The position numbers and the translations under genes were made by a program. 64,000 bases of DNA from Litsea cubeba (Eukaryota; Streptophyta; Magnoliopsida; Laurales; Lauraceae): contig CM022951.1 in assembly GCA_012931725.1 (NCBI GenBank), positions 26,717,557-26,781,556 on the forward strand, in the 5' to 3' direction. Every line of letters begins with the position of its first letter. The first letter of the stretch is position 1. Below, in pieces: positions 43,231 through 54,651 of the stretch. The notes beneath the pieces were generated by a model that ran no database searches, was not told the DNA's origin, and was given only the letters and a program-made list of their open reading frames with translations.

Positions 43231-44662
43231 TACAGTCGCCCTCACTCGGGCCGCCATAATAAAGGCATCAGCGAGGCCATTCGCTAAGTCCCTCTCAGCC
43301 AAGGCAGCCCTCTCCTCAGCTTGAGAAGCTCTCTCATGTGCCGCCTTCATCTCTGACTCCACAATAGTCTCTCGGAGCCTCACCCTCTCACGGGTCTGTG
43401 CAAGCTCAGCCTCACTAAGCGAAGCCCTCTCACGGGCCTTCACAAGCTCAGCCTCACTAAGCGAAGCCCTCTAACGGGCCTTCACAAGCTCAGCCTCTGC
43501 CTTGGCCGCCCTCTTGTGGGCGGCTGAGAGCTCAGTCTCAAGCCTGGTCGCCCTCTCGCGGGCCGCCGTAAGATCAACCTCGGAAGCCCTTCTAGCAGCT
43601 TCATGAGCAGTAATCCTTCATTGAGCAGCGGAGAGCTCCTTTTGCATAGTCTCATTATCCTATTTCAGCTGACTATGAGATCGGGCCCTTGATAACAAAC
43701 AGACGGATGCAGTGGAGGCCTGAAAAAGAGGAACAAAGGAAACGAGATAGTACATATAAAAAAAATCTGGAGAAAGAGGAACAGTAAACCTTTACCTGAG
43801 CCACACCTTCCAAAAACATGTTTATAACCCCCTCGGTGCCTAAAGCATTAATCTGCGTAACCTCCGGCGGAAACACAAATCTCCCGAGCTTTTCCCGAAT
43901 CACGAGCGGTTTGCCCAGCATGGGGCCAGCCCATGCCAGTGCCCCTGTAGAAGTCCCCGACTGTGGAGGACACAAACGAGGGGCAGAAGGTGTGGCCCGA
44001 GAGGAAGACTCCGGAGTAACAGTCTTGGTTGAGGAGGTCGTTGGCTGGGAAGGCACCACGAGAGAGCCCACCCGATGGGGACACGCCCAAGGCCCCGTAG
44101 CAGGGGTGGATAGAGGAGAGCTCACCTCCAAAGTTGCGGGTGGAGAGGTCCCTGGAGAGGCGTTATCTATCCTCGCCGCCTTGGAGGGAGGGGTACTCCT
44201 ACCAGAGAGGCGGGCCAAAATCACCTGTCTGTCTATTGCTGCAGAAACAATGATGTTACTTAGATACAGAATATCAGGTAAATGAAAAACTATTGCTAAA
44301 ACAGAAGTGCATACCTTTTCTTTTGGCAGAAGATCCCGGATGGGGTCCACCAATCCTACCAAAAGAAGAAGGATCCAGAGGGGGTGCACTAGTCCTACCA
44401 CTCTCTTTGGGAAGGAGAACTCCCAAGTCCTTGTCAGGGTGAGCTCTCACAGCCTGTAGCTTCTGCTCCTGATCTGCGGAAAGCACTGGCAAATCTGGAA
44501 GAAGACAATGATCATGTACATGCATAAAAAATATAGAAGAAGAAGCAATCAAAGAACGTACCGAGTTTTTTGGCGTCAGCCCATCGTATGGGCACCAAAG
44601 GCCGATCTACCTCAGAGACCCACTCTCCAACAATGAAGAAGAAACGGGATTTCCAACTGTGG
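43231..44662 (-). pseudogene. Element D antisense gene, 5' truncated
   Basis: On the minus strand an exon cut by element C reads SWKSRFFFIVGEWVSEVDRP and ends near 44570 with a GTACGT donor. A second exon holds LPVLSADQEQKLQAVRAHPD (about 44400-44495). A Ser/Thr/Pro-rich stretch follows (43800-44250), with VIREKLGRFVFPPEVTQINA. The C-terminal part (43240-43670) is an Ala/Glu/Arg coiled coil built of repeated AxxERA-type heptads, partly duplicated at the DNA level (TCACGGGCCTTCACAAGCTC occurs twice). Organisation and coiled-coil end are like the antisense gene of element A. At least one stop (43471) interrupts it. Confidence 0.6.
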
Positions 44663-44941
44663 TGATGGACCGCGCTCCAATGCTCGGTTCCTACCGAGGT
44701 CGGCGGACGTGGGAGTCCGTTTGGTTCCGACCCTTTCGTAACCAGGGGGCAGGGGCATGCATCAACATTTCTTTTTGTTGTGTGGGTGTGCCAGATTTTC
44801 TATTTTTACTTGGAATTGCAAGTGGTGATCCGGAGATCAACCTTCGCAAGTAAAAAGGAAATCAACTTCTTTCAAGTTTTCCATTGCACATATATTTAAG
44901 AAAAGAGACATTTTCTTGATTTGCCGTGAAAGGCGATTTTT

Positions 44942-45021
44942 TTGGCATTTATAGCCGATTTTGGCGTTTATAGCCGATTTTTGGCGTTTATAGTCGATTT
45001 TGGCGTTTATAGCCGATTTAC
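44942..45021. repeat. TTATAGCCGATTTTGGCG repeats in U5 of LTR C
   Basis: Four near-identical units of about 19 bases. Related units TGGCATTTATAGCCGGTTT fill 53440-53765 of the same element. Confidence 0.8.
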
Positions 45022-45523
45022 AATCCTTATCAATAATGAAAGACAAGAGTTGTGATTTTTAGTCTCTTTTGAAAAAATACAAACTACAATGAAAAGCAAG
45101 AAAAGGAGGATCTAACTTCTCAGGAGATTGTGGGGGACCCGTTTAGATTGACGGTCGCAAGCCATATGTGGGCTTCGCCATCATCCATGCAGATGAGAAC
45201 AGAGGATGCTATTGATTCGCTTGACTTGGCTATAACCTCAGGTTTTTAGAGAACAAAGACCAAAAGAAGGTCCTATGTCCAATGAAAAGCCGAGTAGACA
45301 GGCTGAAAAGCCACATCTAAGCCATTGGCGGCAGAAGGAGAAGGCAAGGACCTTGGGGGGGTACCCCCAAGGGACTTTTGTCACCTTGTTGCGGTGGCCG
45401 GTGTAGAACTTCCGCAGAGTTTTCTCTCTTTTTCCTTTCTCTGGATTTCTGTGCTTCTGTCTGTCTGTGTGTTTGTGCTTTTTTCTGATGATCTGTCTCT
45501 TTTTTTCTTCTTGGAGAGCTCTC

Positions 45524-45533
45524 CTATTTATAG
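45524..45533 (-). promoter_or_regulatory. TATA box of LTR C
   Basis: CTATAAATAG on the minus strand, in the context GCCTATAAATAGGAGAGC. Confidence 0.55.
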
Positions 45534-47279
45534 GCTTTTAGGTGGCCATTTAGGAGGGTTTATGAGCTTTGATTGTCATAAAGCTACATAAAGGGAGGAG
45601 TTACAGAATTGAATTCTTTATTTTGTAACTCCTTTTTCTTGGCTTCTGATTGGCCGGAGGAGATTGAGGGCATTTAATCGCCTTTAATCGCCATGATGGG
45701 AGGAGTTTTATGGGTTAAATGCCATGAATCTCTTGACTTGTAACTCCCGAATGCTTGCTTCTGATTGGGCCGTCCAAAGAAATGGATTAATGACTGTAAT
45801 AAAGCTAGTCAATTAATCGCATTAAGTGGTCGCCGAGCAGCTGAAGAGTCGCGGGCCGTGCCACGTCTTTTGGGATTCTTCTGTCGATGATCATCGATGG
45901 ATCTTCATGTAGATCGACATCAGATGACCATGTAATTTCAGGTGTTTGTTGCCAACAGCGGGTCGGTGCCATCTGTCCTGTCGATTTCTCGATCGGTCAG
46001 GTAGAAAGCACACCTTTTTGGTTGACCGGGTGGCGATCAATATTGTTTTCGATACTCTTGATGATTGGCCCGTGTTTTGGACGGATGTCAGAGGACTTGG
46101 TGTCTCAAAAGCATGAATTTTGGAAAGTACCAGAGGCTGGGCTCTTCGAATCGCGAAAAAACGGCGAAAACCGGGGTTTCCAGGGCCTTCCCGGCGACCC
46201 CGGGCTCCAAGGTCGCCGGCGACCCTGGGCCAGGGTCGCAGGGGTCTGCGACCCTGGGGGGGTTTTCCCCCCTTTGTGTCCCGTTTTGTGTCCGGTTTTG
46301 CTGTTTTTCGATTCTTTTTCCTTCTGTATTTTTCCTTGACATTTTGACCATTTATTGGCCTGATTTCTTTGTAGGAAATCTGATGAGAATCCTTGCATTT
46401 TATTTTGCAAAGTTTCCAATTTCCTGAGAAAGCCGAAGACTTTGTCGCGCAGAGCTGCCGATTTTCCGTCAGAAGCTGAAACTGGGTCAAACGATGTCGG
46501 AATGACCTGAAATTTGGTGTGAAGCCTCCTGAGTAATAAATAAGACCAACCATAGGCTTTTGTTTGAGTTTTGAAGCCGTTTGGGGTCCTATCACCAGTA
46601 GACTTGCTTTTTGTCGCGATGAGGATGTCGCGGTTTGATGTGCGGTCAACCGATGTCCGATTGACTTGAAATTTGACAGGGAACCTATTGGAGTCATTTT
46701 AAGATGATCCATAGGCTCTGTCTTGGAAACCATGGTCCCGGAGAGCTTTGCCGCCGAGATGCCTGATTTGGCTTCCGAGCGTCAAACTATGGTCAAATGT
46801 TGTGGAAATGACCTGAAATTTGACGTGTAGCCCTTTATAAGCATTTTGAAGCCGTCCATGTGCTCTATCTGATGAGTAATGGCCTCGGTGGTTCTCGCCG
46901 CCGAGAGGCTTGATTTAGCTGTTCGAGGGTTGATGTAGGGTCAAACATTGTCGGTTTGACTCGGAACTTGACGTGGGGCCTTTTGGAAGTATTTTGAGAC
47001 CATCCATCGGCCCTGATCGAAGATTTGGTGTCTCCGATGCTTTTGCCGCCGAGAGCTCCTTTTCGGCTGTCGGAGAAGCGAAGTTAGGCCAAATGATTTT
47101 GAAATGGCCCGAAACTTCTTGTGTACTCCTCTTTTGGCTGTCTGGAAGAATCTTGCAGTTTTTGTTTGATTCTGACAAGATTTGATGTTTGGAAGCAGCA
47201 TTGCCTATTTATGGTAGGTTGTGACTTCATGTAGCTCTTTGGATCTTGAAGAGGCAAAGTGACCTTTTTGTTGTCAACA

Positions 47280-47296
47280 AATGCCCCCTCGAGGTA
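47280..47296 (-). other. Polypurine tract of element C
   Basis: The minus strand reads CCTCGAGGGGGCATT directly before the LTR start TGTTGACAAC. It has the same form as in element A (GGGGGCAAT). Confidence 0.75.
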
Positions 47297-47508
47297 CAGC
47301 GACGAGTTGCTTAACTTTTGTAGTCGATGTGCCTCGAAAAGATTTTTGAAGGAGAGCCTGTGACTTGACCAAGAGTCTTTGAGTAGTCTTTCTTTTTGGT
47401 ATTTGTAGCCTTTTGAGCTTCCAGGGGAATTTTATGGTAGTGAAAGGGATCACGTACCATCTCGAGGCAAAGTTTTGAAGATGACATCAGGGATGTGGAT
47501 TTGGGTTT

Positions 47509-47745
47509 TGACCTTGTGACCTAACAGGCTATATGTGGCAGGTTAGGGGGTCGGGTTTGGTTTTGATCGTGTGACCCAACAAGCTGTATGTGGAATGTTG
47601 GGGGATCAATTTTGGTTTTGATCTTGTGACCTAACAGGCTGTATGTGGCAAGTTAGGGGATCAGGTTTTGGTTTTTGGTTTTGGTCTTGTGACCTAACAG
47701 GCTGTATGTGGCAAGTTAGGGGACCAGGATTTGGTTTGATTTTTG
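47509..47745. repeat. Four units of a 55-62 bp repeat upstream of the antisense gene
   Basis: TTGTGACCTAACAGGCTGTA TGTGGCAAGTTAGGGGA-type units start at about 47513, 47568, 47625 and 47687. The last two are almost identical. A second, weaker repeat (TATCTTTCTTTTGGGAAAGA) fills 48010-48250. Both lie in the presumed promoter region of the antisense gene. Confidence 0.8.
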
Positions 47746-48305
47746 TGGAATGTCAATTTCAAGATTTTGGCTCAATTTGGTAGATGAGGCTGGATGGTTT
47801 GATTTTTGGAAGCTCATGGGGCTTGAAATTTTCTTTTGTATGGTCCAATCAACTCAAAAGAGGCATGGAACCATTTTTGTATGCTCTTGGTAAGAGGGAT
47901 TTCTCTTTGACTAAAAGCCCAAAATAATATTATTATTTTTTTGTGCCTAGGTGGTCAAACCTGGCTCATATGGGCTAACCCATGGGACCTTAAGCTTTTG
48001 AAATGGCTTAGATCTCATATGGTGTCATTTTTGTAAAGAATATCCAAAAATATCTCATTTGGATAGAGAATATCTAAGAATATCTTTACTTGGAGAGAAT
48101 CTCTCATGATCCCTTTATTTTGGGATAGGATATCTCAAGGTATCTTTCTTTTGGGAAAGAATCCGTCATCGATTTCTTTTTGGGAGAAAATCCTTCAATA
48201 TATCTTTCTTTTGGGAAAGAATCTTTATAATCTCTTTCTTTTGGTAAGGTTACTAATTAGTAACACTTACCTCTTTCTTCTTTCCTTCTTTGGTTTGCTC
48301 TTCTC

Positions 48306-48313
48306 TATAAAAG
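48306..48313 (+). promoter_or_regulatory. TATA box of the antisense gene of element C
   Basis: CTCTATAAAAGCAAGG, about 128 bases before the ATG at 48435, with a CTTCTTCTT-rich leader between. Motif and spacing fit a plant core promoter. Confidence 0.55.
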
Positions 48314-48434
48314 CAAGGAGAAGGTTGGATCTCTTGCTCTTATTACTTTCTTTTGCAATAATCTCAAGAGGGTTTCAAGACCAAGAGTTCTTCTTCTTCA
48401 AGATCTTCAAGACTTTTCTTCTTCTTCTCCATCA

Positions 48435-51400
48435 ATGGCATCAAGTAAGTTCCCTTTTTTCAAGAAAACCCCATTGTAGGAAAAAAGTTCTTTCTTTTTT
48501 TTTGTTTCTTTCTTTTCTTTTCTTCTTTTTTTTTTTCTTTCACGTGTTTGCTTCTTTTTTTTTCACACGTTTTCTTTTTTTTTTGCTTTCTTTTCTTTTT
48601 CTTTTTTTTTTGTTTTGTTTTTTTTTTTGTTTGTGGGCCGTACGGATCTGGCCGTACGGCCACATGGCCTGTGGGCCATCTCCTTTTTTTTTTTGTTTTC
48701 TTTCCCTCCTTTTTTTTTGAGAAAGTTTCTTTTCTTTTCTTTTTTGTTTTCTTTCCCTTTTTTTTTTTTTTGAGAAAGTTTCTTTTCTTTTTTTTTTGCT
48801 CATCATGATAATGCCCCTCTTTTTTGGCAAACCTAGATGTTCATGCATGCATTCAATTGTAAATTAAATTTGTAGCATGATGTGATAGCATACCTGAAAG
48901 TTTTCGCAAATTTGGGAATTTGGAGCTCGCAGTGATGTTGAGCCCTTCCTGATTTTGCGGAGACTTTGAGGTTTCGAAAGTTTGGAGTTTCGGAGCTCGC
49001 AGCGATGTTGAACCCATCTTCAAGCTTTCTATTTCTTTCGGGATAGTTCCTTTTCTTCGGAATTGCCCCGTCATCATGTCAAAATTTCGCCAGATTTTTT
49101 TTTAGCGAGATTCTGTCATTTTGATGTTTGATCTTTTTCTTTTCCATCCTTTTCAGGTGGTTCCTCTAGAGCGAACAAGGGTAAAGAGCCTGCTACAAGC
49201 GTACCTCGTCGATCTTCTAGATCTTCTAATCCGGCCGTTCAGCAGGCTTTTGAGAAGGTCCGGTATGTTGAGAGAAATCTGGAAGAGTGCGACTCCCTCA
49301 ACAGAGATGAGATGAGGCAGCGACTGATCGCTCTCAAGGGAGAGGAATTCTATAAGATCATGGTAAGCAGTCGTCCATGGGTGATGGAAGATCAGAGCGT
49401 TTTGCCCAAGCCTACCTTCTTCTTTGGTGATGCAGTCCTTGATGACATGACATACCAGAGGAGATGTTTTCAGTTTTCTTTCACAGCAGATGGTGAGAAG
49501 AAGACTGTTGCTACCCTGTCGACGTTTGATCGCACCGTCTCGATTCTGAGCCTTGCCCCCACGTGCCATAAGAGGGAAGATCCTCCAAGCTGGGTGAGAA
49601 GGAAAAATGTAATCAAGACCGGGGTTTTTGTTGGCGGTTCTCCTGGATATACGGAGAGGTCGCCTGTTGATATGGACCTGTTGATGCCATCCAGCGGCTA
49701 CCAGGGCTCTGATTATCCGTCGGTCGATTTGAGACCGGTGGGCCTTGGTATTTTCAGCGGTGACGGTAGCAATTGGATCAAGCCTTTTCGACTTCGAGGC
49801 CATTTCAATGCTGACTCCGAGTGGAAGTCGTGGACTGATCGCGTCCTGCTGATTGGTGGCGCCGTTTTGAAGGAAGCCGGGATTTTTGATGCGGTCCGCG
49901 CCTTTAGGGAGACTGTGATCTTTTCCGATGAGGCCTTCATGGCTATGCTGGAGTCATTCCTCCTACAAACCAATACCTTCGTTGTGACAAATGGCGAGAT
50001 TGGTTTTTCTTTGAAGGAGCTGAGCGCCATTACTGGATTGCCCATCCTCGGCAAACTCTATGAGGAGTTTATGCCGATTGACAGCGTCCTCGAGGGGCAG
50101 TCTGAGGAGTTCAGGCTTCTATACTTTCAGCTCGTCGCCTTCTATGATTTTTTGAAGGAGAAGGGGGGTTTGAAAGTTAGATCCAGCAGTTGGAAGAGTT
50201 TTAGCTCTTCATTCCCCAACTTTTCTGATAGCAGGGAGTCTTCTAATAGCGTGACCCAAGAAGCCGGAGCTCAGGATCCAAGTTCAAAGAAGATCTTGGC
50301 CATGCAAGAAGAGTTGAAAGATTTCTGTGCAAGTACAAATGCCATATGTCCTGACATTGCACTGCGGAGAGATCTCGCTGTTTACCTCACTTATTGGCTT
50401 GGTGAGGCTGTTTTTGCTGGAGGAGATGGAACGCACATCAGGCCGCATTGTATTTTTCCGGCTTGTCAGATGGCGTTTGGAGAGCAGCTTGCTTTGGTGC
50501 CAGCTCTTTACTCCTACCTGTGTACCGAACTGTAGGCTGCTGCTTTTTTGGTTCGGCTTGGGCTTCCCATGAATAGGGTATTTTCAGCCCATATCTTTTA
50601 TTCGTGGTATGTATACCACTGTCCTGGCTTCCATCGGCTGGGTGCTGCACAGGATGATGATCCTCTGATGATTCGACTGGCTAAGGGCAAAGCCGTGTCC
50701 GAATCACTTTTGTTTGCCCGCATGAGGATCCGACGGTTCAGGGACGTCGAGATGGGGCAGTCTTCAGTGAAGCTTTCTCCGGAGTTGCGGAAGAAGGCTT
50801 TTGATTTTGGTGCCTCCCGAGACTCTACCAGGGCGGGGTCGGGAAGGCATTATTCCTTGACAAATGCAGAGAGAGAGTGGCTTTTCAGCATACGTGTCGG
50901 CACGATGGTGTACCGTAGACATCTTTTCGTCGACATCCAGCCGTATGTACCCTATCGCTTTGCTTTGCAGCTGGGCTTTTCTCAAGGCGTTGTTGGAGCG
51001 CCTTCAAGCATGGTGAAGCGCTTTGGAGGCTTACAGGACGGGAGAAATGCATGGGCTTTCTATAGTGCTGAAGACACTACAGCCATGATTTCTTATCCTG
51101 TGTTGCTGAATTCTCGGACTGCCGGCTTTGCGAAGTGGTTCGCGGAGAGCTTTTCGGCATATCGGGGGCTTTCCAAGAAGGAGCTTGATGTGAAGCTGGC
51201 ATCTGGAAAGGGCCTTGGAAAGTCGGATGGCATCCGGCGAGAGGAAGTTTGGGCCTTCCTTTCTGGAGAGAAGCACAAGATAGGCTTTCTCGGTGACCAG
51301 GGCGTCATTGGTTCTGAAGCTGTTCGAGAAATACCTGATGAGGCTTTAGAGCAGCTAGAACAGGAGGAAGCCGAACTTGGTGCTTGGATGCAAACGGCAC

Positions 51401-53073
51401 AGAGGCAAGCTTCCGTGGAGTCTACTGGCAAGAGTAGACCATCCAGTGAGGAGTCAAGTGGGAAACCTGACTCTGACAGTGGGGCAGGTTCCTCTAAGAA
51501 GTGAGCCCGCCGGGGTAAGAGGGGGAGGAGTCATCATCGCAGCAAGGGGCAGCATGAGGATTCTCCTGACCTGGAAGTTCCTCTTACTATCAATGAGGAT
51601 GTGCCAGTGGATGCTGACGAGCCTCCAGAAAAGAGAAGTCGAGAAGAAGAGACCGTCGGTGAAGGTATGATTCTTCCTTTTTCTCTTTCCATTTCTTTTC
51701 ATGGGATTTTTTCCATGTTCTGATTTGCTTCTTGTTTCTGCTTTTCTCTTTTTTTTTTTTTTTTTAGCAGAGGAAGACTTGATGATGCCTGAGGTTCCAG
51801 TCGATGAGGTGGTGACGGATCCTGTCGAGGCACCCGAAAAAGAACCGAGGGACTCTGGAGTGATTCCAGAGTCTCCAATTGGTATGACTTCTCTTTTTTT
51901 TCTTTTCTTTTTTTTGTCTGTGACTTGGTTTGCTAACACATTTCTTGCCAGCTGACTTGCCACAGGATTCCGATGACTTTGAACCATCGATGGACGCAAA
52001 TGTTGATGATGCTTCCGATGAGTTCATGGAGGAAGAAAGTGTTCCGCCAGTCGTCGAAGAAGGTATTTTGTAGTTATAACCCTGATAATGATTTTCAAAC
52101 AGGATTATATTCATACCTTTTTGTGTTTCTTTTGGCAGGTTTTGAAGTGACAGAGGAGGATCCGTCGCTTCCAGAGCAAGGGATGCCAGAGGTTAATCCA
52201 GAGGTAGAGATTCCTGGGATCAGCTTTGACAATGTTGAGGAGATTTCTCGCGCTGAGATTCCTTCCCGAGCAGGAGCAGCTTCAACTGGAAAGAGTTCTT
52301 TTGTTACTCTTTCAACAGATGATGACATGAGCGGCCGACCAACGGAGTTGGGCGAATCTTCAGCTGGGCCATCTCTTCTTTTTGCGAAGAAGGTGGTGGT
52401 GCGAGTTCTGAGCTCTTGGATTGAGACTCTCTTTTCTGGGCACTTGGAAGCCGGATTTAGCATGATCCAGCATGTGCGTGAGATTCTCGGTGATGCTGAA
52501 GAGGCTGGTCTGGATGTCACAGATGCCAGGGCGATCGTTAATAGGATCATTGAGCTGGGTGACAAGTGGTTTGAGACCATGGGTTTTCCTGACGATCAGT
52601 TCTTCAAGGAGATGTTCTTGGACCCTGCGGATAAGGCTCAATCTAACCTGGATGAGGCTACAGAAAGCAAGAAGCAGGCAGTCCGAGAGAGGAACTTAGA
52701 AGAGCTAACCATCATTGGGCTGACACATGACCTTAACGTCCTTTATAGGGAGGTCGATGAGGCCAGGAAACGTCTTGAGCATCTGCAGGCACAAGTCGCT
52801 GCCAAGTGGACTGAAATAACAGAGGCTCGTGAAAGGGAGACTGCTCTGATTCACCGAGTTGCGGATGCCAATCGAGTTCTCAAAAGGAAGTCTGATGAGA
52901 ACAAACAATGGAAAACCGCTCGAGCGAAGCTTCCCAGTGCGAAAGAAGGGTTACAGCCCACCCCAGCATCTCATGGCAGGTTCCTGAAGAAGCGTGCCTT
53001 GGAATCCTTGACGGATGAGGCCAAAAGCTTGCTTAAGGAGCTGAACTCTTGGTTGGAGACCATTTTTGATTGA
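48435..53073 (+). pseudogene. Antisense gene of element C, PMD-like protein with coiled coil
   Basis: Exons: 48435-48444, 49157-51664, 51767 (or 51771)-51881, 51952-52062, 52139-53073, all with GT-AG introns and matching phases; the first intron is 712 bases and T-rich. About 1220 codons. Exon 2 resembles plant mobile domain (PMD, PF10536) proteins: FSLKELSAITGLPILGKLYE, then IFPACQMAFGEQLALVPALY. After it come a basic segment, an acidic region (exons 3-4) and a C-terminal coiled coil. Two in-frame stops lie in exon 2: TAG at 50533-50535, and TGA at 51502-51504 in the midst of a basic KK-x-ARRGKRGR stretch. Both are one C-to-T step from CAG and CGA. Known PMD genes occur in plant transposons and in host silencing factors; a role here is not known. 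Confidence 0.72.
48635..48680. other. Inverted repeat in the first intron of the antisense gene
   Basis: GGGCCGTACGGATCTGGCCG is followed by TACGGCCACATGGCC and TGTGGGCC. The GGCCGTACGGCC core is a 12-base palindrome in an otherwise T-rich intron. Confidence 0.6.
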
Positions 53074-53149
53074 GCTCCTGTATATATATATTTTTATAAC
53101 AGAAACTATCCCTTTTTCTCTTTTTTGGTACCACTTGTATTTTTTTTTG

Positions 53150-53400
53150 GTACTTTTTTTTTGTAGTGCTTGTGAACACTCTTTTTTTTTTGTTATCCCT
53201 ACGCTCACTTGAATCTTTTTGTGATAAAAGTAATTGCTAAATGGGATGCTCTTTTTTTTTGTTATCCCTACGCTCACTTGAATCTTTTTGTGATAAAAGT
53301 AATTGCTAAATGGGATGCTCTTTTTTTGTTATCCCTACGCTCACTTGAATCTTTTTGTGATAAAAGTAATTGCTAAATGGGATTTGATCAAAAGGTTGTC
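53150..53400. repeat. 70-bp tandem repeat, three units, at the convergence point
   Basis: TTGTTATCCCTACGCTCACT TGAATCTTTTTGTGATAAAAG-type units start at about 53189, 53259 and 53327. They are nearly identical apart from T-run length, just after the antisense gene stop. Confidence 0.9.
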
Positions 53401-53439
53401 ATTTTGTGAAAATCTTTTGTCAAGTGATTGTTTTGGCAT

Positions 53440-53765
53440 GAAAGCCAGGTTTTTGTTTGTGGCATGGAAGCCAATTTTGGCATGAGAGCCAGCTTTTCTT
53501 GTGGCATTGATAGCCGAGTTTTTTTTTGTGGCATCTATAGCCAGTTTTGGTGGCATTGATAGCCGGTTTGTTTTGTTTTGGTGGCATTGATAGCCGTTTT
53601 TTTTTTTTTTGAAATCCAAGTTTTTTGTTTGTGGCATTGATAGCCGGTTTTGTTTTGGTGGCATTGATAGCCGGTTTGTGGCATTTATAGCCTGTTTTGA
53701 TGGCATTTATAGCCGGTTTGTGGCATTTATAGCCTGTTTTGATGGCATTTATAGCCGGTTTGGTT
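53440..53765. repeat. TGGCATTTATAGCCGGTTT repeats
   Basis: About twelve units of 18-30 bases with GGCATTGATAGCCGG or GGCATTTATAGCCGG cores, separated by T runs. The motif is shared with U5 of LTR C (44942-45021). Confidence 0.9.
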
Positions 53766-54300
53766 TTCAAAAAATGCAAGTATCGACTAAAAGTCGCCTC
53801 CCTGCTGAATGTTCTTGCAAGTATCGATGGAATGTCGCATCCTTGCTCATTCGGTTGCGAGTATCGATGGAATGTCGCATCCTCGCGGATTTGGGTGCAA
53901 GTATCGATGGAATGTTGCATCCTTGCTTTTCAAAAATTTTGGTTTTGCGGGTACTGACTCGATGTCGTTTCCCCACGATTTTTGAAATTTGTGGTTTTCT
54001 CGAACCTTTGGGTTATGGATATCAACTGAAATGTTGCGTCTCCACAGTTTTTTAGGTTTTTTCGAACCTTTGGGTTATGGATATCAACTGAAATGTTGCG
54101 TCTCCACAGTTTTTTAGGTTTTTTTCGAACCTTTGAAATTTGGGTTGTGGATATCAACTGAAATGTTGCATCTCCACAGTTTTGGATTTTGCAAGTACCG
54201 ACGAAATGTCGCTTCCCTGCGATTTTGGAAGTGTCGAATGTGGTTCGCTTACTTCCGATTTGTGCGAGTATCGACTAAGCGTCGCTTCCTCGCGGTTTTT
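53766..54300. repeat. GCAAGTATCGATGGAATGTC and GGATATCAACTGAAATGTT repeats
   Basis: Units of about 44 bases (AGTATCGATGGAATGTCGCA) occur at 53820, 53861 and 53901. Units of about 63-70 bases (GGATATCAACTGAAATGTTG) occur at 54017, 54079 and 54148. More diverged members lie before and after. All share a pattern of roughly A-x-T-x-GA-x(4,7)-ATGT-CG-x-x-TCC. No protein is supported. Confidence 0.85.
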
Positions 54301-54651
54301 GAAAAACCATTTTTTTTTTGTTTAAAGACACGAGGGTCATAAGTTTTGACCTAAAACCATTTTGGCGGTAAAAGGCAGGTGGACTAGGGTGGAAATCCCT
54401 GAATCCGGATTTTGTTTCAAACCATGAATTTTGGGTTCAAGGGTTGAAAGTTTTGGTCAAGTTAGGGAAAGGTTCCTAAACTTGGATTTTTTTTTGAACA
54501 ATGAAACGATGAAAGTAAGCATTGTTTTAGATTTCTAGAAATTTCAACATTTGATATGAAAATTCTAAAAAAAGGGTGGGTTTAGCGAGCGTGTACCTGG
54601 AAACCGGCTTTGGCCGTGCAGGCGTTGCTCTTACCCCAGTTGGGTAAGTCT
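54301..54651. other. Spacer between repeats and pol stop of element C
   Basis: This is the 3' flank of pol on the minus strand. Nothing recognised; T/G-rich. Confidence 0.5.

Larger units (their letters stand above)
41261..44662 (+). mobile_element. Element D: pol-less Tat-type retrotransposon, truncated by C
   Basis: Plus-strand order: 5' LTR (41261-41774), primer site, degenerate gag, then at about 43230 a direct switch to an antisense gene on the minus strand. Protease, RT, RNase H and integrase are absent. Element C is inserted in the antisense gene at 44662/44663, so the 3' LTR lies outside the window. The layout is that of an internally deleted Tat element of the same general design as A and C. 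Confidence 0.8.
44663..47279 (-). repeat. 3' LTR of element C
   Basis: 2617 bp, TGATGGAC to GTCAACA on the plus strand, aligned end to end with the LTR of C'. The TATA box CTATTTATAG is at 45524-45533. The motif TTTATAGCCGATTTTTGGCG is repeated four times at 44942-45021. A GC-rich block lies at 46150-46275 with repeated AGGGTCGC/GGCGACCC. Confidence 0.9.

Noticed and set aside
48460..48850. Lys-rich minus-strand frames and Phe-rich plus-strand frames
   Set aside because: They come from T tracts of the first intron of the antisense gene of element C.
53420..54340. Frames with repeated peptides (AINATKT, GIDSRF, IDGMSHPC)
   Set aside because: They are readings of the tandem repeats at the convergence point of element C.
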